Below, piece by piece: positions 26,904-38,100 of a stretch of DNA of 64,000 nt. Both the position numbers and the translations under genes were made by a program. The DNA lies in assembly GCA_963736575.1 (NCBI GenBank), contig CAVTPD010000001.1, positions 496,001 through 560,000 on the forward strand, given 5' to 3'. The stretch's first letter is position 1. Each line of letters opens with the position of its first letter. Source of the stretch: CAVTPD01 sp963736575. Lineage in GTDB: Bacteria; Bacteroidota; Bacteroidia; Cytophagales; JAAEPT01. Under the pieces are notes generated by a model. That model did not search any database, was not told the origin of the DNA, and worked only from the letters and a program-made list of their open reading frames with translations.

Positions 26904-27053
26904 GGAAATTGTGAACTGTATTGAAACAAGCCGCAAAGGTAAGATTAATGCTTTCCGATTAAAAATTATTCTTTATAATTAGGCTTTCTATTCTAAGCCA
27001 GAAACAAAACTAAACCATGAAAAATTGCTTTCTTCACGGTTCATAAATTGGAG

Positions 27054-27185
27054 TTAATGGTATTTATAAACACCAATGTGGTCGGTTAAATCGCCGCCTA
27101 GATATAAAGAACCATTGTGTTCTTCTACCGAACTGAATTCAGAGACTTTTTTCTGGTGAATTGTAACATTAATTTGAAGGACAGT
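27054..27185 (-). pseudogene. 3' remnant of a beta-propeller-type gene
   Basis: Within the 26.9-27.3 kb gap the minus strand reads VSEFSSVEEHNGSLYLGGDL-TDHIGVYKYH-stop, about 42 codons with no usable start. The pattern (SVEEHxGxLYLG...IGVY) looks like the last blade of an SMP-30/strictosidine-synthase-type propeller. No upstream part was found. The rest of the 26904-27326 gap holds nothing I recognise. Confidence 0.45.
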
Positions 27186-27326
27186 TAATAGTAAAGTTTG
27201 GATCTAAAACAGAGTAGAATACTTAATTTTAGAACACAAGAATAAAAGTATGAAAGAGTAAAAAACCCTAAAGCATTTGATGATAGGATTAGAGGGGAAA
27301 AACAGATCGACGATGTTTTATTGATT

Positions 27327-28556
27327 TCAATGAGTTATATACATGATTTCGAGTGCCGTAGAATTGTATTCTAATAAAGTTGTAAGGTGATTCGTTTCAA
27401 TGTTTTTTGCATTGTATAACAGGTCTACATAATCTAAAAAATCTATTTTACCAGATTTATAGGCTTTCTTAGCATAAGAAACCAATTCTTTAGATAATTC
27501 TTCCCCAGTGTTGTTGTAATATTCAATTTGTTCTTCATGTTGCTTTAAGTCGGATAGTAACGATTGGTATTTGGATTGTAACATAAATCTATAATTTTCA
27601 GCTTCTGTAGCCAATATAAGTGCTTGCGTTTTTGAAGCATCTATTTTGGATTTCTGAGAACAAAACCAAATAGGTAATGCAATTCCTGCTTGAAAGCCAG
27701 AATAAGTGGTTGGATAGGCGCCTCTGTTGGTCCCTCTAAAAAGAGCAACTTCTAAATCGGGTAATAGTTTTTGTTTTTCTAATGAGATGCTTTTTCTTGA
27801 AAGTTCTTGGGCATCTAAGTAATATTTTACCCCAGGGTGGTTACTAATATTCGGAGCCTTTAAAGGAAGCTGAACCAAAACAGTATCGGATATAACAAAA
27901 GAAGAATCTGTTTGTAGCCATTGATTAAGTTGAATGTATGCTTTTTTCACCTCCTCATCACTTTTTCTTAATTGAAGGGTTATCTCTCTGTGTTTAGATT
28001 CCGCAGTAAGTTTTTCTAAATAATTAGTGTTTCCTGCATCAAACTTTTTTGCAACAGCAATTGTAAATTTTTTGTATAAACTGTCTAAATAGCGGTAATT
28101 CTGCTTTACTTTCTGTCTATATATTATTTCATAATAAGATTTTGAAACCTCTTTGGTTAATGAAAGTTGGTCTAATGAATATTGGTCTTTAGCCAATATG
28201 GCTCTTCCCTTCATCACATTTCTTTTAGCACCATATACTGTAGGGAATTCAAAAGATTGGTTGATGCCCCATACATTTAAGGGTAAATTATTAGGCGCAA
28301 TATTGTTTTGATCAAAATTGTAATAAACCTGTGTTTTGTTAATGTTAATAGCACTCCCTACCATTTGTTCGCTTTCCTCTATCTTATATGAAGAAACCAT
28401 TAAACCCATATTGTTTTTAATAGCCAAGTCTATTGCCTGTTCTAAGTTTAAGGAGGTGTTTTGGGCGTTTAAATTAAACGAATAAAATAACAGGAGGGTA
28501 AAAGGAAAAAGTTTAATTAATATTAGATGGTAGGTAAGTTTTTTTGGAGAAATCAT
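27327..28556 (-). CDS. TolC-family outer membrane efflux protein
   Basis: About 409 residues from the ATG at 28556, which puts a signal peptide first (LILIKLFPFTLLLFYSFNLNA, cleavage before QNTSLN). It continues with LNLEQAIDLAIKNN, the typical start of an OEP/TolC repeat. Long amphipathic helices (LTAESKHREITLQLRKSDEE; YQSLLSDLKQHEEQIEYYNN) and PTTYSGFQAGIALPIWF fit the family, especially the CusC/CzcC-like heavy-metal subgroup. It would form the outer membrane exit of an RND or other pump, but no pump partner is encoded nearby. Confidence 0.85.
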   Translation of the reverse strand: MISPKKLTYHLILIKLFPFTLLLFYSFNLNAQNTSLNLEQAIDLAIKNNMGLMVSSYKIEESEQMVGSAININKTQVYYNFDQNNIAPNNLPLNVWGINQSFEFPTVYGAKRNVMKGRAILAKDQYSLDQLSLTKEVSKSYYEIIYRQKVKQNYRYLDSLYKKFTIAVAKKFDAGNTNYLEKLTAESKHREITLQLRKSDEEVKKAYIQLNQWLQTDSSFVISDTVLVQLPLKAPNISNHPGVKYYLDAQELSRKSISLEKQKLLPDLEVALFRGTNRGAYPTTYSGFQAGIALPIWFCSQKSKIDASKTQALILATEAENYRFMLQSKYQSLLSDLKQHEEQIEYYNNTGEELSKELVSYAKKAYKSGKIDFLDYVDLLYNAKNIETNHLTTLLEYNSTALEIMYITH

Positions 28557-29100
28557 GTTGGTAGTATTAAAACAGATAACTAAAAGGAGTCTTTTCTTTA
28601 AAGCTTTTTTAGTAAAGTTAAGTATATGCATACCATGTTTTTATGTCTTTTGTGCAAACAACCTTAATATAATAAGCTTATACCTAAAGTTACAAGTGCT
28701 GTGTTATTAATCATATAACCTCTTTACTAGTGTATAATGCAGAGATACATAATACTACTTAACAATTGAAACCCTTTTAATTATAGTTTTGTTTTAGATT
28801 TTATTGCTTTTTTATCTAGCTTTTAGATTAAATAGGCAATATTCTCACCTAGAGGTCTTGGTAAGAAATGTAGGTTGAATCTAACAAGAGAGTCAGGTTT
28901 TTATAATATGTTGGTTTATAACCAGAATTTTAAAATGTATGTTTATAATAGCCTTGCTATCTATCTTTAATACAAGCCTTTGTTTATGTTGTTTTATCGG
29001 TAAAAAACATTATTTAATCGAAATAAAACATTTAAACTTGAAGTAGTAATTTAAACTTTCAATGTTTGGTTACAATATCTGAACGTAAGCACCATTATTT
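28557..29100. other. Non-coding gap between divergent tolC-like and adhesin genes
   Basis: This A+T-rich region of about 540 bp must contain promoters for two divergent transcription units. I see no ORF with coding character and no hairpin of note. TTTG-containing stretches near 29064 could be -33 elements of a Bacteroidota promoter, but no convincing TAnnTTTG partner was found. Confidence 0.4.
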
Positions 29101-31738
29101 ATGCACAAACAAATACAAATAGTATTTACATGTGTTTTGTTTTTTTTCTTCGTTAATGCCTTTTCTCAAGGGCATAGTTGGTCAAGTGCGGATGTTATAG
29201 CCTCATCAAATGACGAGGTAGTGACTTCTATAAACGCGGTTCCGGGTGGCTATGTGGTATCGGGTTATGTTACTGGCAAAGTGGCGGGTATTACAGAAAA
29301 CCAACTTTATGGAGGTAAAGATGGTTTTGTAGCCAAATATTCTTCCGATTCTAAGTTAGAATGGATATTTACAGTAGGAACCAGTTCTGATGATACTATT
29401 AAAACAGCCACAGGCCCGGATGGTAGTATTTACGTTTATGGAAACCTGAAAGGCATTGTCAATTGTGGTGGAAGAACTCCGAATATTTTTATTGGTTCCG
29501 AAGTAGATTCTGGGACTTATATAATAAAGTATAGTTCAAATGGTTATTATCAATCCCATTTTCGATCAACTAGTAATTTGAGTTTAGTAGATGTTCAAAT
29601 TTCTGAACAAGGAAAAGTTATTGCTTTATGTGATTTTATAGGAAAAGTTAGATTAGATACAAACACATATAATAATACGTATTCTGGAGATCCATATAAT
29701 TCAGTTTTTTTTTTATTAGAGGGGAATAATTTGGAAAAAGTAGTTTGGAGCAACACTTTTTATGGTGCATCCGAGGTTAAGACTATTGATTTAACATTAA
29801 GCAATAATCAGTTGTTAATATCTGCTTATTCTAATGGTTCTTCTTTTGGGGTTTATCGTTATAGAGCTCTTTCTTCCTATTCGGCGGAAAAAGGGGTTTA
29901 TATTAAGTTCAATCAATTTAACTGATGGGTTGGTGAATTGGGTGAATTTTTTGGGTATAGATAATACCAATTCCTCTGCCGCTGGCTTAAGCTATTCAAA
30001 TGAACATTTGTTTTTTCAACTCAATACCAAAGATTCCTTATCATTGCAGGGTCCTAATTTGGTAGAGAATACTGTCAATACATTTAATAAAAGTTATACG
30101 GTAAAATTAGATGTCAATACTAGTGATGTTTTAGCGCTGAAAGAATTAAGAAGTTCAGACTCTTTAAATGTGGTAGATATTAAAGCGCTTAACGATAATG
30201 TATATCTACTGGCCAGTTATCAAAAAGACCTAAGAAGTAATGATTTTGTACTGAATGCCAATGTTGATACAGAAGTATCTGTTATAAAATTGGATAGTAA
30301 TCTGAATTTCTGGTATGCCCATAAAGCCAAAGAGCGCGGTGATTTTATTGAGCCGGTGGCTTTAGATGTCTTTTCCAATGATGGTTACTACATGGCTGGA
30401 AATTTCAGTAAAAGAGTCTATTTAGATACACTTTCGGTAGAATATCTGCCTTCCAACTCTAAAAAAATATTTTCTGCCAAAGCTATAGGTACGCCCCCTA
30501 AACCGGTTGACCAAGGCGATCTAATAGATGATGAATATTGTTTTGTAAAGAATGCTGATGTAAACGTTGTTTTACCTGTTTTACAAAATGATTTAGCATA
30601 TAGTGATAATAAGAAAATAATTAATAAAAAGCCAGATGAAGGAAAAGCTGAATTTGTAAATGATGAGATTATCTATGAATTCTCTACTAAAAGTAACTAT
30701 ATAACATCATTTGAATATTTTGTACCACCTAACAACAATAAAGATCCGGCTTTAGTTACTATACAAGTAAGGGATTCCACCATTTTAGCCAAAGACTCTT
30801 CTGTTTGCGGTAGAGAAGATTTTTCAGTTAATCTGTATTCTCTTTATGGTTATTCGGTAGATACCATTGAATTCCGTTGGAATGGAGAAATTGTTAATAA
30901 TGTACCATTAGATGTGGCGCCAATTCAGGTAGATATCATTAAAGTAAATAAACTTTGTGAGGAACAAAAAACCATTAACTTAAATAAAAATGTACCTATT
31001 CTAAAACAAATTGACACTAGCTTAGTCAGTTGTAGTGTTGTTTTAGATGTTTCTAAATTATATGCCGAATACAGTGCACCATTTCGGTGGAGTGCAAATG
31101 TGTTATCGTTTAATGAAGTAACTAAAGAATTAGAATTTGCGGACAAAGGTGATTATACTGTTTTCTTTGATAAATTGTTGCCAGTAGAGTGCTTTCTTGA
31201 AGAATTAGAAACCAATATTGAAGTTGTTCTTCCGGTAAAAGGAGTCAGTTCAGATGCGTTAGAAGTTTACCCATTAGATGAAATAAATCTTTCGGCAGAA
31301 GAAACACCCTTAGGAGAAAATAAGTGGGAAGTGATAGTGGGAGATGCTGCTATTACTTATTCTGAAAACGGAAACTCTACTGTTATAATGGGGCAGCAAC
31401 CTTCGGAAATTGAATATATTTCTATAGATGAACACAAATGTGTATTTGCATTAGACACCTTTAAATTGTCTATAAAAGAGTTTTTTGTCCCAAATGCATT
31501 CTCTCCTAATAATGATGGTTTGAATGATGCTTTTTTAATTAAAGGAACTACCCAAATAGAAGGCAAAAACCTTAAGGTATTTAATACACAAGGTCTTAAA
31601 GTTTTTGAAGCTAGAGATTATAAAAACGATTGGAACGGAACATCATCTTCGGGTGAGGTTTTACCAGAAGATGTGTATTATTTTGAATACACTATTTTAA
31701 ATAAGGATTACAAGGGCTATTTAGAAATTAAACGATGA
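29101..31738 (+). pseudogene. Large secreted adhesin-like protein with T9SS type B sorting domain, one frameshift near 29895
   Basis: Two overlapping frames give one protein of about 879 residues if one G is removed from the GGGG at 29893-29896 (then AEKGF-ILSSINLTDG reads through). The N-terminus is a signal peptide (ending NAFSQG) followed by propeller-like repeats (GGYVVSGYVTGKV, GGKDGFVAKYSSD). The middle has extracellular Ig-like segments. The C-terminus is the gliding-motility-associated type B sorting domain: FFVPNAFSPNNDGLNDAF ... GLKVFEARDYKNDWNG. It would be secreted by T9SS and held at the surface. The stop overlaps the start of the PorP/SprF gene (ATGA), a pairing typical of adhesin-SprF modules. 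The frameshift may be a sequence error. Confidence 0.85.
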
Positions 31739-32625
31739 AAAAGGTACTACCTATATTGCTTTTTCTAGTGTTAACTTCTACAAAGTTAGTCGCTCAGTAC
31801 AGTTCTGTTGTATCTAATTTTAATGCGTACAGAACCATGTATAATCCTGCTGCAACGGGAGATCAGAAATGCCTTTCTTTAACGGGTTTTTATAAAAAGT
31901 CTTGGGTAGGGATTTCTAATTCGCCAGAAACCATGTTTTTGTCAATACATTCACCCTTAAAAAACGAGAAGATAGCTTTAGGGGGAATTATAAACCAGTT
32001 TACCAGAGGACAAATCTCTAATTTTAAAATTCTTCCCTCTGTGTCTTATGCAATTTCTAGTCAAAATTCAGAATTACGTTTTGGCGCTGGTGTTGGCTTA
32101 CAGTCCTATTCACCCAATAATAATTATAATGTGAATGATGCCGGCGATGAATTATTTCAGAATACACAAAACACCTTATTTCCTCAGCTTTCTTTTGGTG
32201 TAAGCTATTCTTGGAAAAAGTGGTATGCTTCTGTTTCTGCCCCAAGTGTTTTTCAAATAAACTCTTACTCGGTAGATAAAAAAACAGAATGGAATAAAGA
32301 ATTAATAACTACGCTAGCGGCAGAATTCATTATTAATACCGAATTTAGCTATAGAATATCTGGTTTATGGGAGTATAACATAACCAATTTATTAATGGTA
32401 GAAGGAATGCTTTTCTATCAAGAACAATATGGTTTAGGCGCGGTTTATAAATCTAGTAAACAGTGGGCTATTAACGCCGAAGGGAAAATTAACAAGCAAT
32501 TTTCTGTAATGTATTCTTTTGAGGTGAATAATCAAATGTATAGCAGCACTAGCTTTTCACATGAAATAGGCCTTACTTATAACTTTAAATACTTTGTAAA
32601 TTCACCTGGGGTGGATTTTTTCTAA
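31735..32625 (+). CDS. PorP/SprF family type IX secretion membrane protein
   Basis: This 296-residue protein has a signal peptide (ending TKLVAQYSS) and the PorP/SprF pattern: FNAYRTMYNPAATGDQKCLS, then GFYKKSWVGISNSPETMFLS, followed by amphipathic beta strands ending in an aromatic-rich terminus, as in outer membrane beta-barrels. Family members assist export or surface attachment of a specific type B adhesin encoded next to them. The ATGA overlap with the upstream adhesin strongly suggests that it serves that protein. Confidence 0.92.
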   Translation: MKKVLPILLFLVLTSTKLVAQYSSVVSNFNAYRTMYNPAATGDQKCLSLTGFYKKSWVGISNSPETMFLSIHSPLKNEKIALGGIINQFTRGQISNFKILPSVSYAISSQNSELRFGAGVGLQSYSPNNNYNVNDAGDELFQNTQNTLFPQLSFGVSYSWKKWYASVSAPSVFQINSYSVDKKTEWNKELITTLAAEFIINTEFSYRISGLWEYNITNLLMVEGMLFYQEQYGLGAVYKSSKQWAINAEGKINKQFSVMYSFEVNNQMYSSTSFSHEIGLTYNFKYFVNSPGVDFF

Positions 32626-32628
32626 TAT

Positions 32629-34239
32629 ATGAAAAAAAGTTTTTTGAATAGCGGTCAACATAAGGTTGGGTATATACTTTTTATTCTAATAGTATTCTGT
32701 TTGGGAAAGACTAGTGGTCAAGCTTTAGTAAAAAAAGCAAATTTTAATACTGAATACGATGAAACTACCCCTTCGTTTTATAAAAGCGGCATAATTTATT
32801 CTTCTAGCCGAAAAAATAAATTAATCAAAACGTACATGACCAATGAAGATCATCATACCTACGATCTTTTTTTTCAAAAGAGTGACAGTAATTATTCAGA
32901 GTTAAAGAAAATTTTTCAGGTTTTAAATTCTCCATTAGACGATGCCAGTGCTACGTTTAATAAAACTTACGATACTGTTTATTTTTCAAGAACGTATTAT
33001 ACAGATCCGACCAAGAAGAATTCACAAATTAAATCGGGTATTTTTTTCAGTTACAGAATAGAAGATAGTCTTTGGGCCAGCCCAATTGCTATGCCTTTTA
33101 ATAAAAGAACTAATAATTATGGTCAGCCTTCTTTGTCTACGCAAGGCAATGCATTGTATTTTGTTTCGGATGAAGACGGTGTAGGCAATACAGATATTTG
33201 GGTAAGCTACAAGAATAAAGGTGTCTGGGAAGCACCCATAAATTTGGGTAAACCTATTAATTCACCTTATGGTGAAATATCCCCATTTATATATAATGAC
33301 ACGGTATTGTATTTTTCGTCTAATAGAAAAAAGGATAAAGACTTTGATGTATACAAATACAGCCTTGTAAGTAAAAAGTTTTTAGACTTAGAAATTCCCG
33401 AGATTAATACAGAGAAAAATCAATTTGGCTTTATAAGGAACGATAAAAACGGGGATTTTTATTGGGTAAGTGATTTCAGCGGTAATAAAGATATAATGCA
33501 CATTGCTTTAGATTCTCTTTTTACAGAATGTACCTATCCTACAACAACCAATTTTTGTAGGCATTTTATGGTTGAAAGAGACTTAGATACTACCATAGTT
33601 TTGCATTGGGATTTTGGTGATTCAACTAAAGAACAAGGCCGTGAAATAGATCATTGTTATGATAAGCCAGGTGTTTATAATGTTGTGCTAGATGTAGTAG
33701 ACGTTTCTACAGGTATCCGTTACAAGAAAGTAGCGGGCTATAAAATAGAAATTAAAGAAGAGCCGGTTGTAAATATTAATGCAGATATAGAACCCATTCA
33801 CCCTGTGTTGGTTACACAGCTAAGTTCTAGTTATAAAGGTAATTCAGAATTATGGATCTGGAAATCAAAGTTTACAGGTACCATTTCACACGAAAAAAAC
33901 TTTGACTATTATCCCAGCTATAACGTGGTAGACTCTCTTTCACTTTTGGTATATGATTTAGATAAAAAGTTGCCTATGTGTTCTGGTAGAGTTATTGTAG
34001 TATCAGAACAATATTTTGGAGAGAAGACTAAAATAGCATTAAATAAAAACAGCATTCTAAATGACTTAAAACAGTTGTTCCCTTCATTTGATGTAGCTTG
34101 TGCAAAAGAGGTGAAAAAGACAGAAGATTTATTAGAATATGCTGGTGCTTTACTTTCTTGCACGGTAATTGAATACGAAATAAGTATTGCAGACGAACAG
34201 AATGGTTTTCTGTTATTAGAATTAAATAAAAAAAATTAA
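32629..34239 (+). CDS. Exported PD40 beta-propeller and PKD domain protein
   Basis: This 536-residue protein has an N-terminal hydrophobic export signal (YILFILIVFCLGKTSG). The first half shows WD40-like PD40 repeats: PSLSTQGNALYFVSDEDGVG-NTDIWVS and NDTVLYFSSNRKKDKDFDVY. Around residues 300-385 a PKD-type fold is seen (TTIVLHWDFGDSTKEQGR, CYDKPGVYNVVLDVVD). The end lacks an OmpA domain or a sorting signal. It resembles the periplasmic partners of PorP proteins (SprE/PorE-like families), but without their peptidoglycan-binding part. It starts 3 bp after the PorP/SprF stop codon. Confidence 0.75.
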   Translation: MKKSFLNSGQHKVGYILFILIVFCLGKTSGQALVKKANFNTEYDETTPSFYKSGIIYSSSRKNKLIKTYMTNEDHHTYDLFFQKSDSNYSELKKIFQVLNSPLDDASATFNKTYDTVYFSRTYYTDPTKKNSQIKSGIFFSYRIEDSLWASPIAMPFNKRTNNYGQPSLSTQGNALYFVSDEDGVGNTDIWVSYKNKGVWEAPINLGKPINSPYGEISPFIYNDTVLYFSSNRKKDKDFDVYKYSLVSKKFLDLEIPEINTEKNQFGFIRNDKNGDFYWVSDFSGNKDIMHIALDSLFTECTYPTTTNFCRHFMVERDLDTTIVLHWDFGDSTKEQGREIDHCYDKPGVYNVVLDVVDVSTGIRYKKVAGYKIEIKEEPVVNINADIEPIHPVLVTQLSSSYKGNSELWIWKSKFTGTISHEKNFDYYPSYNVVDSLSLLVYDLDKKLPMCSGRVIVVSEQYFGEKTKIALNKNSILNDLKQLFPSFDVACAKEVKKTEDLLEYAGALLSCTVIEYEISIADEQNGFLLLELNKKN

Positions 34240-35196
34240 ATGAATAAGCTTTTTAAATTAGTTATAGTATGTCTTCTAACCTTAAAAACTGCTTTTTTAG
34301 TTTACGGACAGCCTGTACCTAGTAAGGAAGAAAATATATATTCCCTTATAACCTTTAGTGAAGAGGCTAGTATAAAATATGGTGACGATGATTACAAGCA
34401 AGCGTTCTATATAATTATCCCTAAAGATGTTAGAAGCCCATTTTTTATTCGGGTATTTGATCCAGATGTTGGTGGTGAACATGACGAGAACATTGGGGGA
34501 TTTAATTCATCCACAAAGTTTTCTGTATATGCTGGGCATGGTGTGTATTCAGATGTAATAAAAAATAAAGTAAAGTCAGAAATGCCAAGTGGGCAATTAA
34601 AGACCACAAAAACATTTTCTCTTTCTCCGGAATATGATAATGGCTGGTATTCTTTTGGTCCATTTAACCCTATTGAAGGAGAGTACATAGAAGAATTAAA
34701 CGGAAATGTATTCAAAATTTTAGCTGAAGGAAAACAAGGGAACGATGGTAATATTTATAAGTATTTCATTAGTTCCAGCTCGTTTACTAATAATGACTTA
34801 GAAGGGGTTAATGTTTTTACCTTTGAATACACTTTTCGTTTAAATGAAGACAAGTCTGAAATAACGCACATTTATCCATTTGTTACCGATGATGTAGTGT
34901 CTATAACATTGTATAATTTTGATTTCGATTCGGATGGTGAAATACTTATTTATTCTAAAACAAAAATTAGAGAGAAGGTTAAGATTAGTGGCGATGGGGA
35001 CTGGGTTTCTAGTAAACATCTGGTAGACGAAGACGAAAAAGGTTCCTGTATGGATGTTCAAATTCTAAAAAAGAATAATTCCGAAAACAACAACATCTGC
35101 TTTTACCTTACCAACCAGTACGGTGTTGTATTACCATTTTATGTCTCTCCATTAGGTAATTTTAATCCAAGCATGAATATAATTGTTAGAAAGTGA
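34240..35196 (+). CDS. Exported protein of unknown function in the T9SS-type operon
   Basis: This 318-residue protein has a signal peptide (VIVCLLTLKTAFLVYGQ, cleavage near residue 23) and a beta-rich body (FFIRVFDPDVGGEHDE, YAGHGVYSDVIK, SLSPEYDNGWYSFGPF). No cysteine pattern or catalytic motif is evident and I recognise no family. It abuts the gene before it and overlaps the sensor phosphatase after it by 4 bp (GTGA). It is therefore probably a periplasmic or surface part of the same system, perhaps the ligand-binding partner of the sensor; that role is inference. Confidence 0.65.
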   Translation: MNKLFKLVIVCLLTLKTAFLVYGQPVPSKEENIYSLITFSEEASIKYGDDDYKQAFYIIIPKDVRSPFFIRVFDPDVGGEHDENIGGFNSSTKFSVYAGHGVYSDVIKNKVKSEMPSGQLKTTKTFSLSPEYDNGWYSFGPFNPIEGEYIEELNGNVFKILAEGKQGNDGNIYKYFISSSSFTNNDLEGVNVFTFEYTFRLNEDKSEITHIYPFVTDDVVSITLYNFDFDSDGEILIYSKTKIREKVKISGDGDWVSSKHLVDEDEKGSCMDVQILKKNNSENNNICFYLTNQYGVVLPFYVSPLGNFNPSMNIIVRK

Positions 35197-38100
35197 GAGA
35201 AATACACTTAGCCCTTTTTGTACTTTTTTTTAGTATCCAATCTATAGCTCAGGAATATGAGTTCAGGCATTTTAACGATTCTGAAGGGCTTAGCAATTCC
35301 TTTATTTATGATATAGCCGAAGATGAAAAGGGATACATGTGGTTGGCATCTGCCAGTGCTCTTTTTAAATACGATGGGTATGAATTTAGAAGCTTCACCA
35401 AAGAAAATGGATTAGTAGAAAGCTTTGTAAGATCTATTTTTATTAGTGACTCTTCTATTTATTTAGGCCATAATAACGGAGGGCTTTCTATTGGGGATTT
35501 ACAAGGAGAGTTTTCAGGAGTGGTTTATGAAGATACCTTACGTTCGGCAATAATAAATATATACTCTTATAAAGAGTATTTAATCTTAATAACCGAAAAC
35601 GAAGGTGTACATCTTTTTGATCCCATAAAGCGTAAAATAATCTCAGACGTAAGTCAATCTAGAGCACATACATTACATGTTTTTTCTAGTTTTTTAGAAG
35701 GAAGCCAGCTGTTAATAGGTGGGGAATCAAGTCTAGAATCTCTTAATTTAGATGAATTTATTAAAGGCAATTATAAATCTATAATAATAGAAAAGTTTAA
35801 TTCTCCAGTTTTAGCTATTCAGCCTAAAAATAAAAAAGAGCTGTTTTTGTCTGTGCAAGATAAGGGAGTTATAGAATATACAAAACAAAATAAAGCCAGT
35901 AAAGTACTTTTGAAAATAGAAAGATTTAAAGGTGTACCGGCTGTTCATTTGTCCATGGATAAAACTAAGGGCCTTTGGATTTCCACTTATGGCGACGGGG
36001 TGTTTAAAATGTTGCCGCCATATGACACCTTAAACAGTAGCTTATATCAGTATACAGATAAATATGGTTTAGACAAGTATTGCCAATTTACCTACCATGA
36101 TTCTAATAATCACCATTGGGTTTCTGGTTTTGGTTCTGGGGTATCTTATTTAGTTAACGATTACCTTACTTTCTATAAACCATTACCTAAAAGCTTAAAT
36201 AACATCTATTCTTTGGCTATTGAAGGTGGTGAAGTGGCTGTTATAGCAGATACTATGCTTATCTTAAGTAATTTAGATTGGTCCAACCCACAACTATATG
36301 ATTTACCTCCTTCAGTATTATCAGAGGATGTTTCTAGGTTGCTTTTCAATGGAGAAAATATTTATATAACTACCAAGTCACATGGCTTATACTCATTTTC
36401 TAAAGAAACAGGTGAAATTAAACGCTTAACCTTAGGGAAAAGCAGAATGACTAATTCGGTGTTAGATGCTGCTTTTTATAAAGGATATTTATGCTTGGCT
36501 ACATATAATGGTTTGGTTATATATGATGTAGATAAGGATGAGGTTTTAAAAGAAATAGATATTCAAAACGGATTAGATCACAATGTTGTAACTGCTCTAT
36601 ATGCAGATTCCGTAGCTAAGATGTTATGGTTTGGTACTAAATACGGCAGTTTATTTTTCCTTGATAACTCTTTAATGTGTAAAAAGCAGGTCCTTAATAA
36701 TTATAAGAATGATTCTTATTTTTCTGCAATTACCAAAAATGAGCTAGGCCATTTAATGATGGCTACTAATGGAAATGGTGTTATTGAAGTAATAACAGAA
36801 GACAGTGTTATTGTATACAATGAAACTAGTGGTTTATTGTCTAATTATTGTTATGGATTAAATCTGTTAAGCAATAATCATGTGGCAGCTATTCACCGGA
36901 ATGGTATAACTGATATTGATGTTAAGAAACAAAAATGTTTTGTGATTAATAGCGATTATGGTATAAAATCTGAAGTTAACAGAAATGCCTCTGGTGTTAG
37001 TGATCAAGGGGATTTATGGCTGGGTACAGAAGGGTATTTAGTGCGTTATAATGTGTCTAAATATAAACCCATTAAATCTTTACCAAAAATAGATGTCTAC
37101 CGTTTAGATGTAAATGATGTTAAACAAAACATAAAGAAAGATTTAAGTCTTCCGTACGGTAAACATAAGTTAGAATACCACTACCAGATCATTAATTTGG
37201 TAGATAAAGATAAATTTAAAGTAGAGTACCGTATGCAGGGATTAGACTCTAATTGGTACTCGGTTGAAATGAGAAATGTTTTACTTTTTAAAAATGTTTC
37301 TTATGGTACATACCGTTTAAATATTAAAGTAATAGACTCTTTTGGTAACGAAAAAGTCTATTCAGATTTTGGTGAAATAACCATAAGTATTCCTGTTTGG
37401 TACCAGTGGTGGTTTTATCCTATAATTATTGCTATAATTCTTTTAGTAATCTATTTATACATCTCTATTCAACATAAAAATCATGAAAAGGTTAAAAATT
37501 ATTTGTATTCTGAAATTGAAAAAAGGACACACCTAATTAAAGAAAAGAATAAAAATTTAACAGACAGTATTAACTATGCCAAGAAAATACAAGACTCTTT
37601 GTTACCTAGTGAAGTTAAGTTTAAAGAACTCTTCAAAGAATTTTTTATTCTTTATAAACCCAAAGACATTGTAGGCGGTGATTTTTATTTTGTAAGAGAA
37701 AAACCGGGTTATTGTGTTCTTGGAGTGGGTGATTGTACAGGCCATGGAGTACCAGGTGGGTTTATGACTATGTTAAGTATTAACCTTCTAAACACTTTTG
37801 TTTTAAGGGATGAAGAAAACAGACCCGACAAAGTTTTAAAATATTTGCACGAATCCATTAATAACTTATTACATAACAATCATAATAACGATACGGTGCA
37901 CGATGGACTAGATATTGCATTATGCAAAATTGATTTCCGAAATAAAGTGATTTATTTCAGTAGCGCACGTAGGCCTTTGTATTTAGTTAGAAATGGTGAA
38001 TTGATTATTTATAAAGGCTCTCGTATTTCTTTAGGCGAAGTAGAGAATAAACGTATTTTTGAATTAGAGATTATCGACTACAAATCAGGCGATTTGTTGT

